A stretch of 48,735 bases of DNA from an uncultured Thiohalocapsa sp. (GTDB lineage Bacteria > Pseudomonadota > Gammaproteobacteria > Chromatiales > Chromatiaceae): contig NZ_CAJXYK010000046.1 in NCBI RefSeq assembly GCF_913063425.1, positions 1 to 48,735 on the forward strand, read 5' to 3'. Made by a program: the position numbers and the translations under genes. Every line of letters starts with the position of its first letter. Position 1 is the stretch's first letter. Positions 6,836 through 15,856 of the stretch are shown piece by piece. Under the pieces are notes generated by a model, which did no database searches, was not told the DNA's origin, and saw only the letters and a program-made list of their open reading frames with translations.

Positions 6836-7408
6836 TCAGTCGTCGAACAACAGGGTCTCGGCAATGCCCAGCTCCGCCGCCGCGTGCCGCGCGATGGTCT
6901 GATTGAGCCAGTTGGGCTGGTGGGCGTCGGAGGAGATAACGAAGCGGAAGCGATCCACATAGGGGCCGTACTCGGCCTGCCAGTCGCAGCGCCAGATATA
7001 GCGGTTGTTGATTTCGACCAGGCATTCGGGCGGGACGCGGTCGAGGTCGGTGCCGAGCGCATGCGGGTGGGCGACGATGACGGGCTGCCCCGTGGCGAGC
7101 AGATGCTCCAGCGCCCGGTAGTCCGCGTCACGGTCCCAGCAGTGATAGATGCGATAGTCGCAGTCCGCATCCAGCGCCGCCGGCACCCACTCATGGCCGT
7201 TGACCTCCATGCCCACCCGCAGCCCGGCGGCCTGCACCTCGGCGCGGTAGTCGTCCCAGCGCGTGTCGATCATCTCGAAGTGGTCGCTGATGCCGCGCAC
7301 GCGCGCATGCCCCACCGCAGCAATGAGCGCGATGGTCTGCTCCGGCACCACGGAGCTGTCGCTGTCAGACCAGGTGGTGTGGATGTGGAGGTCTTGGGGG
7401 AGCTGCAT
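6836..7408 (-). CDS. PHP-domain phosphoesterase
   Basis: This 190-aa protein has metal ligands of the PHP fold: DLHIHTTWSD (H8, H10), GISDHFE (D42, H43), the Glu of GMEVNGHE, VAHPHA and a final SSDAHQPNW. It resembles short stand-alone histidinol-phosphatase/PHP hydrolases, usually trinuclear metal phosphoesterases. The substrate is unknown. It is cytoplasmic, with no signal peptide. It lies upstream of nothing obviously related; the next gene on the same strand is 180 bp away. Confidence 0.8.
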   Translation of the reverse strand: MQLPQDLHIHTTWSDSDSSVVPEQTIALIAAVGHARVRGISDHFEMIDTRWDDYRAEVQAAGLRVGMEVNGHEWVPAALDADCDYRIYHCWDRDADYRALEHLLATGQPVIVAHPHALGTDLDRVPPECLVEINNRYIWRCDWQAEYGPYVDRFRFVISSDAHQPNWLNQTIARHAAAELGIAETLLFDD

Positions 7409-7427
7409 GGGGTCGCTGCTTTGATTC

Positions 7428-7473
7428 AGGGCTGAGGGCTGAGGGCTGAGGGCTGAGGGCTGAGGGCTGAGGG
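7428..7473. repeat. Tandem 7-bp repeat (AGGGCTG) x6
   Basis: Six perfect head-to-tail copies of AGGGCTG (7428-7469) plus AGGG lie just upstream of the PHP gene start. The same GGGCTGAGGG word recurs as a 16-bp duplication at 31261-31292. It is a candidate for copy-number change by slippage. Confidence 0.9.
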
Positions 7474-7588
7474 GGATGAAATCGCGTTCAGGTCGGGGTG
7501 CCCTCCGCCCACCGCCCTAGGGGGAGGTTGGAAGGGACCAGCGGTTCTCCGACCCTGCGTTGGTCCGCTGCGCGCAAGGCCGACGAAG

Positions 7589-8071
7589 TCAGTATCTCCC
7601 CCCAGACTTCAACATGTAATTGCGCAGCTCCGCGCTCTCCAGATTCACCCGCATCAGGTTGGAATGGGTGATGCGGAAGATGGCCCGCATGATCTTGTAC
7701 ACGAGCCGCGGCTGGGTCTCGATCAGGCCCTCGAAGGCCGCAGGCTCCAGCGTCAGCACCACGCTGTCGGTGCCCGTGCACAGGTCGGCCTTGCGCGGTG
7801 AGCCGTCGATGAAGGCGCGGGTGCCGGCGCACTCGCCGACGCGCATCTGGTAGACGGTCTCTTCCTGGCCGTTCACCTCCTTGCAGACGTTGAGCCTGCC
7901 GCCGGCGAGCACGAACAGGGTGCGCCGCTCCTCCCCCTCGTGTACGAGGATCTCGCCGGCGGGCACGGGCTCCACGTCCATGACGGCGGCCAGCGCAGTA
8001 CACTCATCCGGCGTCAGCTCCGCACCGAGAGTGGATTGGGACAGGGCTTCGGCGATGTCGATCTGCTGCAT
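7589..8071 (-). CDS. Cyclic nucleotide-binding domain protein
   Basis: This 160-aa protein is essentially one cNMP-binding beta-roll with the CRP/PKA-type pattern: VPAGEILVHEGEERRTLFVL, GRLNVCKEVNG, and a degenerate phosphate-binding cassette around RVGECAGTRAFIDGSPRKAD. It ends with long helices and no helix-turn-helix, so it is not a CRP-like activator. The cassette lacks the usual G-E-x-(A/S)-L...R-A order exactly, so ligand binding is uncertain. It may be a single-domain sensor or a regulatory subunit. Confidence 0.8.
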   Translation of the reverse strand: MQQIDIAEALSQSTLGAELTPDECTALAAVMDVEPVPAGEILVHEGEERRTLFVLAGGRLNVCKEVNGQEETVYQMRVGECAGTRAFIDGSPRKADLCTGTDSVVLTLEPAAFEGLIETQPRLVYKIMRAIFRITHSNLMRVNLESAELRNYMLKSGGRY

Positions 8072-8212
8072 GGGTCGCTCCCTGGATCTGGTGGAAGGCT
8101 TGCCGGCCGGGGGCGACCGGCTGGGATGCCGCCAGTGTAGCGCGGGAGTGTGACGGCTGGTGGCATGGGGGTCTGCCCGGGTGTCGGTGCAGCGTGCCGA
8201 AATGCCGCCGGC

Positions 8213-9382
8213 TCAGGCCTCGAGGCAGAAGCGCCGGATCAGCCCCCGCAGCATGCCGAGCATGGGCTCGATGCGCTCGATGGCGAGGTACTCGTCCGGC
8301 TGATGCGCCTGGGCCACGTCGCCGGGGCCGAGCACCATGGTCTCCATGCCGAGTGCGCTGAAGTAGGGCGCCTCGGTGCCGAAGCTCACGGCCTCTGCTG
8401 CATGCCCGGTGAGCTGCTCCCCGGCGCGGACGATGGCGGCGGTGGCCGGTGTGTCCGCCGGCGGGATGCTCGGAAAGAGCGGCTCCACCTGCCATTGCAG
8501 CCCGCGCGGCTCGGCGGCCTCGGCGACGCGCCGGCGCAGCGCCGCGCGCAGGGTCTCCGGCGCCTGCCCGGGCAGGGGCCGGATGTCGATGTGCAGCTCG
8601 CATTGGCCGCAGATGCGGTTGAAGTTGTCGCCGCCGTGGATGTGGCCGCAGTTGAGCGTGGGCCAGGCGATGCGGAAGGCCGGGTCGCGGTGCTCCTGCT
8701 TCAGCTCATCGCGCCAGGCCAGCAGCGCTGTCAGCACGGCGTGCATGCCCTCGATGGCGTTGTTGCCGAGGCTTGGATCACTGGCATGCCCGCTGCGGCC
8801 CACCAGCTTGATCGACTCGCCCATGACGCCCTTGTGGGCGCGCACGGGGCGCAGACCGGTGGGCTCGCCGATGACGGCATAGCGGCCGAGCGGGCGCCCG
8901 GCGGCCGCCAGGGCGCGGGCGCCGTGCATGGCGGACTCCTCGTCGGCGGTGGCCAGGATCATGAGTGGGTGCTCGAGCTTGGTGGCGTCCAGCCCGCGGG
9001 CAGCGTCGATGGCGAGCCCGAGAAAAGACTTCATGTCCGCGCTGCCGAGGCCGTACAGGCGCCCGCCGTCCTCGGTGAGCTTGAGCGGGTCGTGCTGCCA
9101 CAGGGCCGCATCGTAAGGCACCGTGTCCGAATGCCCGGCCAGCACCAGCCCGCCCGGGCCGCTGCCCAGGGTGCCGAGCAGGTTGGCCTTGTCCGGATGC
9201 CCCGGGATGTCCAGCCATTCCACCCGGAAGCCCGCCGCCGCGAGCCAGTCCGCCAGGGGCTCAAGCACCGGGCGGTTACTCTGGTCCCAGTCCGGCTTGA
9301 CGCTGCTGACGCTCGACGTGGCGATGAGCGTACGCAGCATCTCCATCAGCGCTGGGGCTTCTCGGGGTGGGATGGCGGGCAT
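8213..9382 (-). CDS. argE: Acetylornithine deacetylase (ArgE), M20 peptidase family
   Basis: At 389 aa this is the usual length for ArgE. It shows GLVLAGHSDTVP (metal His and Asp), GLGSADMKSFLGL, ATADEESAMHGA with the catalytic Glu, AVIGEPTGLRPV, the dimerisation lid segment (GRSGHAS...) and FGTEAPYFSALGMETMVLGPG near the end. It removes the acetyl group from N2-acetylornithine in arginine synthesis. The start ATG at 9382 is chosen because it gives the family length; upstream in-frame residues look non-coding. It is divergent from the GNAT-C39 operon. Confidence 0.9.
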   Translation of the reverse strand: MPAIPPREAPALMEMLRTLIATSSVSSVKPDWDQSNRPVLEPLADWLAAAGFRVEWLDIPGHPDKANLLGTLGSGPGGLVLAGHSDTVPYDAALWQHDPLKLTEDGGRLYGLGSADMKSFLGLAIDAARGLDATKLEHPLMILATADEESAMHGARALAAAGRPLGRYAVIGEPTGLRPVRAHKGVMGESIKLVGRSGHASDPSLGNNAIEGMHAVLTALLAWRDELKQEHRDPAFRIAWPTLNCGHIHGGDNFNRICGQCELHIDIRPLPGQAPETLRAALRRRVAEAAEPRGLQWQVEPLFPSIPPADTPATAAIVRAGEQLTGHAAEAVSFGTEAPYFSALGMETMVLGPGDVAQAHQPDEYLAIERIEPMLGMLRGLIRRFCLEA

Positions 9383-9528
9383 GCGCGACTCCGGTGGTTG
9401 CGGTGAACGCCGCAGCGCCGTCGGCACAACGCCGCGGCTCATACGGACCGCCGCCGCACAGGTGGACTGTCGGGGCGGCATTTGCGCTACATTCCGGCGT
9501 AGGTCGACCCTTGCAATGGGGGTGTCCG

Positions 9529-10743
9529 TTGAGCTTGTCAGCTACCGCGTCGCCTTCGGCGCCCGCATCGGCCGAGGTTGCCCGCGCGCCAGCGTCGGTG
9601 CAGATCCGCGCCGCCCGGCCGGCGGACCTCGCTGGCCTCGTGCAACTGGAGACGCAGTGCTTCCAGGGCGATCGGCTGAGCCGGCGGCAGTTCCGTTACA
9701 TGCTCTCCCGCGCCCAGGCAACGCTGCTGGTGGCGGTGGATGAGGCCACGGCGACGAGCGCGTCGCCGCCCCTGCTCGGCTATGTGCTGGTGCTGTTCAA
9801 CCGGGCGACATCGGTGGCGCGGCTGTACTCGCTCGCCGTCGATGCGGCTGCCCGCCGGCGCGGCGTCGGCGGCGCACTGGTAGCCGCCGCCGAGCGCGCC
9901 ACCTGGGATGCCGGGCGCGCCTACCTGCGCCTTGAGATCCGGCGTGACAACATCGCCTCCCAGCGCCTGTTCGAGGGGCTGCGCTACCGGCGCTTCGGTG
10001 TCCTGTCGGACTACTACGACGACCACATGGAGGCACTGCGCTACAAGAAGCAGCTCTCGCCCCACGCCGCGCAGCCGCCGGCGCGGGTGCCCTTCTACGA
10101 GCAGACACTGGATTTCACCTGCGGTCCCTCGTCGCTGATGATGGCGATGCATGCGCTGGATCCGGCGGTGACGCTGGACCGCCGCCTGGAGCTTCGCATC
10201 TGGCGCGAGGCGACGACCGTCTTCATGACCTCCGGCCACGGCGGCTGCGGCCCCGTGGGCCTGGCGCTGGCGGCCCATGCCCGCGGCTTCCGTGCGGAGG
10301 TGTACGTCAACGACCGTGGTGTGCCGCTGATCAACTCGGTGCGCAGCCCGGAGAAGAAGGAGGTCATGCGCCTGGTGCACGAGGACATGCTGGAGGAGGC
10401 GGCCGGCGCCGGCATCCCCATGATCTACGGCACCCTCGCCCTGGACGCGCTGGCGAGCCGCTTCGCCGCCGGTGCCGTCCCGCTGGTGCTGATCAGCAGC
10501 TACCGCATCTATGCCGAGAAGTTTCCGCACTGGGTGGTGGTGACAGGCTTCGATCAGGGCTTCGTCTTTGTGCACGACCTCTTCGTGGACTATGCACAGG
10601 GCGAGTCGCCGCTGGACTCCATGAACATGCCGATCCCCCAGGCCGAGTTCCGGCGCATGGCCCGCTACGGCCGGGCCGGATTGCAGGCGGTCGTGCTTGT
10701 GTCGCTGCCGGTGGCTGCGGCAACGGCTGGCGGCGGTGCCTGA
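9529..10743 (+). CDS. GNAT acetyltransferase fused to a C39-like peptidase
   Basis: This roughly 404-aa, two-domain protein has an N-terminal RimI-like GNAT domain (residues about 25-172, acetyl-CoA loop RRRGVGGALV). A C39 papain-like domain (about 185-395) follows with Cys198 in FTCGPSSLMM, His334 in FPHWVVVTGFD and Asp350 in FVHDLFVD. The probable start is TTG at 9529 after a GGGGGTGT ribosome site; no good ATG is available. It ends 5 bp before a RimK-like ligase gene, so the pair forms an operon. Such pairs occur in other gammaproteobacteria as conserved genes of unknown function; action on a peptide tail is my inference. Confidence 0.85.
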   Translation: MSLSATASPSAPASAEVARAPASVQIRAARPADLAGLVQLETQCFQGDRLSRRQFRYMLSRAQATLLVAVDEATATSASPPLLGYVLVLFNRATSVARLYSLAVDAAARRRGVGGALVAAAERATWDAGRAYLRLEIRRDNIASQRLFEGLRYRRFGVLSDYYDDHMEALRYKKQLSPHAAQPPARVPFYEQTLDFTCGPSSLMMAMHALDPAVTLDRRLELRIWREATTVFMTSGHGGCGPVGLALAAHARGFRAEVYVNDRGVPLINSVRSPEKKEVMRLVHEDMLEEAAGAGIPMIYGTLALDALASRFAAGAVPLVLISSYRIYAEKFPHWVVVTGFDQGFVFVHDLFVDYAQGESPLDSMNMPIPQAEFRRMARYGRAGLQAVVLVSLPVAAATAGGGA

Positions 10744-10748
10744 GCCCC

Positions 10749-12302
10749 ATGGCTGAGCATGTGCTGCTGCTGGAGCAGGCGACGGACTGGCGGCCGAGCT
10801 TTCCGGCGCTGCGGGTGGTCAGCGCGCGGGAGTACCTGAGCGGCGGCACGGACTGGTCCGCACGCCGGCGCCTGCACCTGGTGAACCTCTGCCGCGGGTA
10901 TCGGTACCTGAGCCTCGGCTACTACTGCTCGCTGCTGGCCGAGGCCCGTGGGCATCGGGTGCTCCCCAGCGTGGAGACCATCCAGGACCTCTCCAGCCGC
11001 GACCTCTACGGGCTCGCGCTGGAGAGCTTCGACGCGCCGCTGCGGCGCTTGCCGTCCCCGCCGGAGGAGACGGCGCAGACCTTGCGCCTGACGGTCCTGT
11101 TCGGCCGCTGCGCGGAGGCGGATCTGGAGGCGGTGTTCCGGCAGCTGGCGCGGCGGGTGTTCGAGACCTTCCGCTGCCCACTGCTGCGGCTGGAGCTGAA
11201 GCACGTCCAGGGCTGGGAGTCGCAGCAGGGCGGTGCCTGGCGGGTCACCGCCATCCGCACGCTGACCCTGGACCGGCTGCCGGCGGCGCAGGAGGGGGCC
11301 TTCGTCGCGGCGCTGGAGGCCTATCTGTCGCAGCCCTGGCGGCGGCCGCGGGCGCCCCAGCGCTGGCGTTTCGACATCGCGCTGCTGCATGACCCGCTGG
11401 AGTCGCCGGCGCCGTCCTGCCCACGGGCGCTGAAGCGCTTCCAACAGGCGGGGCGCGAGCTTGGACTCCTTGTCGAGCGCATCACGCGCCGCGACTTCGG
11501 TCGGCTCGCCGAATACGACGCGCTCCTGATCCGAGAGACCACGCGCATCCATCACCACACCTTTCGGTTCGCGAAGAAGGCGGCGAGCGAGGGCATGGTG
11601 GTGGTGGATGATCCCGTCTCCATTCTGCGCTGCACCAACAAGATTCTGCGCTGCACCAACAAGGTGTTCCTCGCGGAGCTGCTGGAGGCCCACGGTGTGC
11701 CGCGCCCGCGGACGCTGATCCTGCGCCGGGAGACCCTGCTGGATGTGGAGGCGGTGATACCCTATCCCGTGGTGCTGAAGATCCCGGAGGGCTCCTTCTC
11801 CCGTGGCGTCTTCAAGGCGGCGGACCGTGCCGAGCTGCGCCGGATCGCGGAGCGCTTGTTTCGGGAGTCGGATCTGATCCTGGCCCAGGAGTATCTCTAC
11901 ACCGACTATGACTGGCGCATCGGTATCCTCGGCCGCCGACCCCTCTACGCCTGCCGCTACTACATGAGCCGCAATCACTGGCAGATCGTGCATCATCGCG
12001 CCGACGGCAGCCGTGACGAGGGCGGCTTCGCCACCGTCGCCGTCGAGTCGGCGCCGGCGCAGGTGGTGGATGTGGCGCTGCGGGCCGCCAACCTCATCGG
12101 CGACGGGCTCTACGGGGTGGACGTGAAGGACACGGCGCGCGGGGCCCTGGTGATCGAGGTGAACGACAATCCGAACCTGGACGCGGGCGTGGAGGACAAG
12201 GTGCTGGGCGAGGGGCTGTACCGAGCGATTCTGGCGGAAATGGTGAGCCGGCTGGAGCGTCAGCGCCAACCCCGCCAGCCGATGCCGCGGGCTGCCGGCT
12301 GA
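10749..12302 (+). CDS. RimK-like ATP-grasp ligase with N-terminal RimK-associated domain
   Basis: This 517-aa protein has, at residues about 5-160, the 'RimK-like ATP-grasp N-terminal' domain (LVNLCRGYRYLSLGYYCSLL). The ATP-grasp core covers about 215-500, with YDALLIRETT, VVLKIPEGSFSRGVFK for nucleotide binding, LAQEYLYTDYDWRIGIL and the metal-binding IEVNDNPNLDAG. It should form an amide bond to an amino-acid or peptide carboxylate using ATP. Residues 292-305 hold an exact duplication of ILRCTNK, encoded by a 21-bp tandem repeat. The stop overlaps the next gene's start (TGATG). Its substrate is unknown. Confidence 0.85.
   Translation: MAEHVLLLEQATDWRPSFPALRVVSAREYLSGGTDWSARRRLHLVNLCRGYRYLSLGYYCSLLAEARGHRVLPSVETIQDLSSRDLYGLALESFDAPLRRLPSPPEETAQTLRLTVLFGRCAEADLEAVFRQLARRVFETFRCPLLRLELKHVQGWESQQGGAWRVTAIRTLTLDRLPAAQEGAFVAALEAYLSQPWRRPRAPQRWRFDIALLHDPLESPAPSCPRALKRFQQAGRELGLLVERITRRDFGRLAEYDALLIRETTRIHHHTFRFAKKAASEGMVVVDDPVSILRCTNKILRCTNKVFLAELLEAHGVPRPRTLILRRETLLDVEAVIPYPVVLKIPEGSFSRGVFKAADRAELRRIAERLFRESDLILAQEYLYTDYDWRIGILGRRPLYACRYYMSRNHWQIVHHRADGSRDEGGFATVAVESAPAQVVDVALRAANLIGDGLYGVDVKDTARGALVIEVNDNPNLDAGVEDKVLGEGLYRAILAEMVSRLERQRQPRQPMPRAAG
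11622..11663 (+). repeat. Exact 21-bp tandem duplication within the RimK-like gene
   Basis: Two identical 21-bp units (11622-11642 and 11643-11663) keep the frame and duplicate the peptide ILRCTNK. There are no differences between copies, so it is recent or a slippage hot spot. Confidence 0.95.
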
Positions 12303-13801
12303 TGGCGCCCGGCGCCCAGCCTGAGCGCCCGCAGATGGTCCAGGGGTCGGTCCCATGGCCAGACCTCGCCGACGCGCTCGGCCGCTATCGCCCGCTGTTC
12401 GGCGAGGTGGTGGACGACTGGGACGGCTTTATCGACAGCCTGCGCGGCCCGCTCGCCACCTGCCTCTGGACCCGGTCCGGGCGCACCGACGGCGCGGCCT
12501 TGCAGGCGCTGCTGGCGGAGCAGGGTGTGCCGAGCACGCCGGTGCCCTGGCTCGCGGGCGCCCCGGGCACGGCGCTCACCCTGCCGCCGGGCTTCAAGGC
12601 CGGCCAGCACTGGTGGTACTGCGCCGGGCTCGCCCATGCGCAGGAGGCCGTCTCGCAGCTGCCGGTGCTGCTGCTGGATCTGGCGCCCGGGCAGCGGGTG
12701 CTGGACCTGTGCGCGGCGCCCGGCGGCAAGACGGCACAGATTGCGCTCAGCCTGGGCAACCGCGGCACGCTGCTGGCCAACGACTTCGCCATGGACCGCA
12801 TCGCCGCGCTGCAGGGCAACCTGGATCGCCTGGGCGTGGTGAACGTCACCACCACGCGCTGGGACGGCGGCAATTTTCCGGTCGCCGCTGGGCCCTTCGA
12901 CCGCATCCTGGTGGATGCCCCCTGCTCCAGCGAGGGGACGCTGCGGCGCAATCCGGGCCTGGTCAGCAAGCTCGGCCCTGAGCGCAGCACGCGCATGGCG
13001 GGCCGGCAGCGGGCGCTGCTGCGCAAGGCCGTCAAGCTGTGCCGTCCGGGCGGGCGCATCCTCTATTCCACCTGCACCTTCGCACCGGAAGAGAACGAGC
13101 TGGTGGTGGCGGATGTCCTGGCCGAGCAGGATGGGCGACTGCGGCTGCTGCCGCTGACGCTGCCCGGTCTGGGCACGGGCCCTGGAGTCACGCACTGGGC
13201 CGGCCGCACTCTGCCGCAGACGCTGGCGGGCTGCCTGCGCATCTGGCCGCATCACAACGACACCGGCGGCTTCTTCATCGCCGTGCTGGAGAAGGACACG
13301 GCGGCACCGGGCGTGCCGGCGGGCGAGCCGCTGCCGCTTGAGCTGGAGCCGGACGACGCCGCCTGGTGCCATGCCCTGGCAGAGCACTACGGCATCGCCG
13401 AGCCCATCACGGAGCAGTTCCGCGCCCATCGGCAGACCCGCCGCGGGCTGCACCTGGCCGCCCGGGACCATGCGCCGCCCGCGGCACCACTGCCCGAGGG
13501 CAGCGGACTCTTTTTTCATCGCACCAACATCCGCCCGCCCAAGCTCACCACGGCGGGGGCGCTGCTGCTGGGCCCGCAGGCGACCCGGCAGGTGCTGGAC
13601 CTGGACGCGCCGGACCTGCGCGATGCCTATCTGCGGCGGCAGACGCTCACCCCGACGGCGGCCCAGCGGGCGTACTGCCGGCCGGGACAGGTGATCGTGC
13701 GCCACCGCGGCTTCCCGCTCGGCGTGGCGGTGCTGCACCGCTCGGGGGAGCTTGAGAGCCTGTTCCCGCGCAAGTGGAGCGGGTGCACTGCGGCGGGGTG
13801 A
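12302..13801 (+). CDS. rsmF: rRNA cytosine-C5 methyltransferase, RsmF/NOL1-NOP2-Sun family
   Basis: This 499-aa protein has the SAM loop VLDLCAAPGGKTAQ, DAPCSSEGTLRR (Cys208, product-release Cys) and YSTCTFAPEENE (Cys258, catalytic nucleophile). The C-terminal 170 residues resemble the RsmF extension with a PUA-like region. By length it fits RsmF (16S rRNA m5C1407) better than RsmB, and the NusB-like N-domain of RsmB is missing. Start and upstream stop overlap by 1 bp, so it is co-translated with the ATP-grasp gene. The exact rRNA target is inferred. Confidence 0.85.
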   Translation: MAPGAQPERPQMVQGSVPWPDLADALGRYRPLFGEVVDDWDGFIDSLRGPLATCLWTRSGRTDGAALQALLAEQGVPSTPVPWLAGAPGTALTLPPGFKAGQHWWYCAGLAHAQEAVSQLPVLLLDLAPGQRVLDLCAAPGGKTAQIALSLGNRGTLLANDFAMDRIAALQGNLDRLGVVNVTTTRWDGGNFPVAAGPFDRILVDAPCSSEGTLRRNPGLVSKLGPERSTRMAGRQRALLRKAVKLCRPGGRILYSTCTFAPEENELVVADVLAEQDGRLRLLPLTLPGLGTGPGVTHWAGRTLPQTLAGCLRIWPHHNDTGGFFIAVLEKDTAAPGVPAGEPLPLELEPDDAAWCHALAEHYGIAEPITEQFRAHRQTRRGLHLAARDHAPPAAPLPEGSGLFFHRTNIRPPKLTTAGALLLGPQATRQVLDLDAPDLRDAYLRRQTLTPTAAQRAYCRPGQVIVRHRGFPLGVAVLHRSGELESLFPRKWSGCTAAG

Positions 13802-13959
13802 GCCCGGCTGCTGAGTACGGCTGCTCACCAGCCCTCGTCGCTGCAGAGCCGGACCTTCATGCGCCCGTCATCGGGCCGGCGGCACATCGGGTTAGCATAG
13901 CCGCCCGTATTCGCAGCGACGGGCGGCGCCCGTCGGCGACTGAGCCGGAGATTGCACCG

Positions 13960-15423
13960 ATGCCCAAGTCTGATCAGGCCTCCCAGCCCCAGGATGACGC
14001 CACTGCGCCGGTGAAGCTGGTGTGGCGGCCGGTGGGGGAGGCCGGCATCAGCGACGACCTGGATGCGCACAATGCCGCCGTGGTGGACGAATTCGCGCGC
14101 CTCATCAAGGCGGGGGACAAGGATGCGGTCAAGCGGGCCATCAAGCGCTGGCCGCCGCAGCACCTGCTGGCGCTCATCGTCCACCTGCCCCTCAAGCGCG
14201 CCCGCAAGCTCCTCGGCTGGCTCGATAAGCTCCAAACCCGGGTGGTGGCGGAGCTGAACCCGGCCTTCCGCTCCGCCCTGCTGGAGGACTGCACCGTGCA
14301 GCGCCTGGTGGAGGTGCTGGACGGCATGGAGCCGGAGGAGGCCGCCGACCAGCTGGACGACCTGCCGGAGGAGGTGCAGGCGCAGGTGCTGCCGCGGTTG
14401 CGCGAGCGCGGCGCCATCGAGAGTCTGCGCAGCTATCGGGAGGACTCCGCCGGCAGCATCATGAGCCGCAAATTCGTTGCCGTGCCGCCGGACTGGACCG
14501 TCGGCCAGGTGACCCACGAGATCCGCGCCAACGCCCAGGCCATCGAAAAGCTCTACGCCGTCAATGTCGTCGATGCCGAGCACCGCCCGGTGGGCTACCT
14601 GCGCCTGCGCGACCTGCTGCTGTCGCCGAAGGAGGCGCTGGTCTACGATGTCATGAGCACGGACTTCGTCGCCGTGGGCCCGGACACGGATCAGGAAGAG
14701 GTCGCGGCCATCGCCGACCGCTACGAGCTCTCGGTGGTGCCCGTGGTGGACGCCGACGGCCGGCTCATCGGGCGCATCACGCCCAAACAGCTGCGCCGGG
14801 TGCTGCGGGAGGAAGCCGAAGAGGACCGCAACCTGATGGCCGGGCTGCCGGCGGACACCCGCCCGGACGAGTCCATCGCGCGCATCGTGCGTGGGCGCAT
14901 CCCTTGGCTGTTGATCGGCCTCGCCGGCGCCAGCCTGTCGGCGACCGTCGTGGGCGCGTTCGAGGACCAGCTCGCCAAGGCCGCGATTCTGGCCAGCTTC
15001 ATCCCCATCGTCATGTCCATGGCCGGCAACGCCGGCATCCAGGCGAGCACCGTGGCGGTGCAGGGGCTCTCGACGGGCACGGTCAAGTTCGGCGACCTCG
15101 GCTGGCGGCTCGCCAAGGAGCTGCTGGCGGCGCTGGCCAACGGCGCCATCGCCGCCCTGATGCTGGTGGTGCTGGTGATCGGCGTTGCGCAGGTGATGGA
15201 TTTCGACGCGCCCCTGGTGCTCGCGGCCGGGGCCGGGCTGTCGCTGCTGACGGTGGTGGTGGTGGCCGTCACCGTGGGTGCCACCATCCCCATCCTGCTG
15301 GACAAGCTCGGCATCGACCCCGCCATGGCCACCGGCGTATTCATCACCACCGGCAACGACATCCTGTCGGTGATGATCTTCTTCCTGATGATGTCGCTGT
15401 TCTACCTGCCGCTCCTCCCCTAG
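13960..15423 (+). CDS. mgtE: Magnesium transporter MgtE
   Basis: This 487-aa inner-membrane Mg2+ channel has an N-terminal MgtE_N superhelix (about 55-165; EEAADQLDDLPEEVQAQVL). Two CBS domains follow (about 165-290; DVMSTDFVAVGPDTDQEEVA in the second). Five membrane helices come last (about 310-487), with the pore-lining PIVMSMAGNAGIQAST and the end helix DILSVMIFFLMMSLFYLP. CBS domains close the pore when cytosolic Mg2+ is high. The ATG at 13960 is chosen because GGAG lies 9 nt upstream; an upstream in-frame extension is low in protein-like features. Confidence 0.92.
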   Translation: MPKSDQASQPQDDATAPVKLVWRPVGEAGISDDLDAHNAAVVDEFARLIKAGDKDAVKRAIKRWPPQHLLALIVHLPLKRARKLLGWLDKLQTRVVAELNPAFRSALLEDCTVQRLVEVLDGMEPEEAADQLDDLPEEVQAQVLPRLRERGAIESLRSYREDSAGSIMSRKFVAVPPDWTVGQVTHEIRANAQAIEKLYAVNVVDAEHRPVGYLRLRDLLLSPKEALVYDVMSTDFVAVGPDTDQEEVAAIADRYELSVVPVVDADGRLIGRITPKQLRRVLREEAEEDRNLMAGLPADTRPDESIARIVRGRIPWLLIGLAGASLSATVVGAFEDQLAKAAILASFIPIVMSMAGNAGIQASTVAVQGLSTGTVKFGDLGWRLAKELLAALANGAIAALMLVVLVIGVAQVMDFDAPLVLAAGAGLSLLTVVVVAVTVGATIPILLDKLGIDPAMATGVFITTGNDILSVMIFFLMMSLFYLPLLP

Positions 15424-15433
15424 CGACAATAAC

Positions 15434-15505
15434 GCTGATAATAACGGGGACGGTATATTAGATTCTATCAAGCTGCGCTAATAATGGGGACGGTATATCG
15501 AATGA
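15434..15505. repeat. Two direct copies of an ATAA(C/T)GGGGACGGTATAT repeat
   Basis: TAATAACGGGGACGGTATAT and TAATAATGGGGACGGTATAT lie about 40 bp apart just after mgtE. The same word recurs inverted at 21690-21720. It behaves as a dispersed intergenic repeat, possibly substrates of a RAYT-type transposase. Confidence 0.8.
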
Positions 15506-15568
15506 CCTGGAGCTGCGGGGCCGACACATGCTAGCCTTGCGGCATCCTGCAACGCACTGCCACCCGCC

Positions 15569-15856
15569 GTGTCCGACCCCGAGCTGCTGCATCAACTGCT
15601 GCGCCTGCTGGCCTCGCTGACCGCAGACTCCGAGGGCTATCTGGAGCGCGAGGACGACTCGCAGCTCTGGTACAACCGCGGCTACGCGAACGGCATGGCC
15701 GCGGCACTGACTGCGCTGGGCCATGGCGAGGCCGTGGCCCGCACCATCGACCCAGATCCCTATGATCAGGCCCGCGACCAGCAGCATCTGCCCTGGGGCA
15801 AGGCCTATGAGCACGGCCGGGAGATGGGGGAGCGGGAGACTCATGAGGTGATGTGA
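15569..15856 (+). CDS. Conserved-looking small hypothetical protein
   Basis: This 95-aa soluble protein starts at GTG. It is acidic at the N-terminus and probably all-helical (LLHQLLRLLASLTADSEGYL, then WYNRGYANGMAAALTALGH). The 'YNRGYANGMAAAL' segment looks conserved-type, but I cannot name a family. No strong ribosome site is visible before the start. It is flanked on both sides by repeat-rich DNA. Confidence 0.5.
   Translation: MSDPELLHQLLRLLASLTADSEGYLEREDDSQLWYNRGYANGMAAALTALGHGEAVARTIDPDPYDQARDQQHLPWGKAYEHGREMGERETHEVM

Noticed and set aside
8150-9406. Long + strand reading frame opposite argE
   Set aside because: It mirrors argE codons in GC-rich DNA, with low-complexity peptide and no family features; similar antisense frames lie opposite nadB, mucD, lepA and gpmI.
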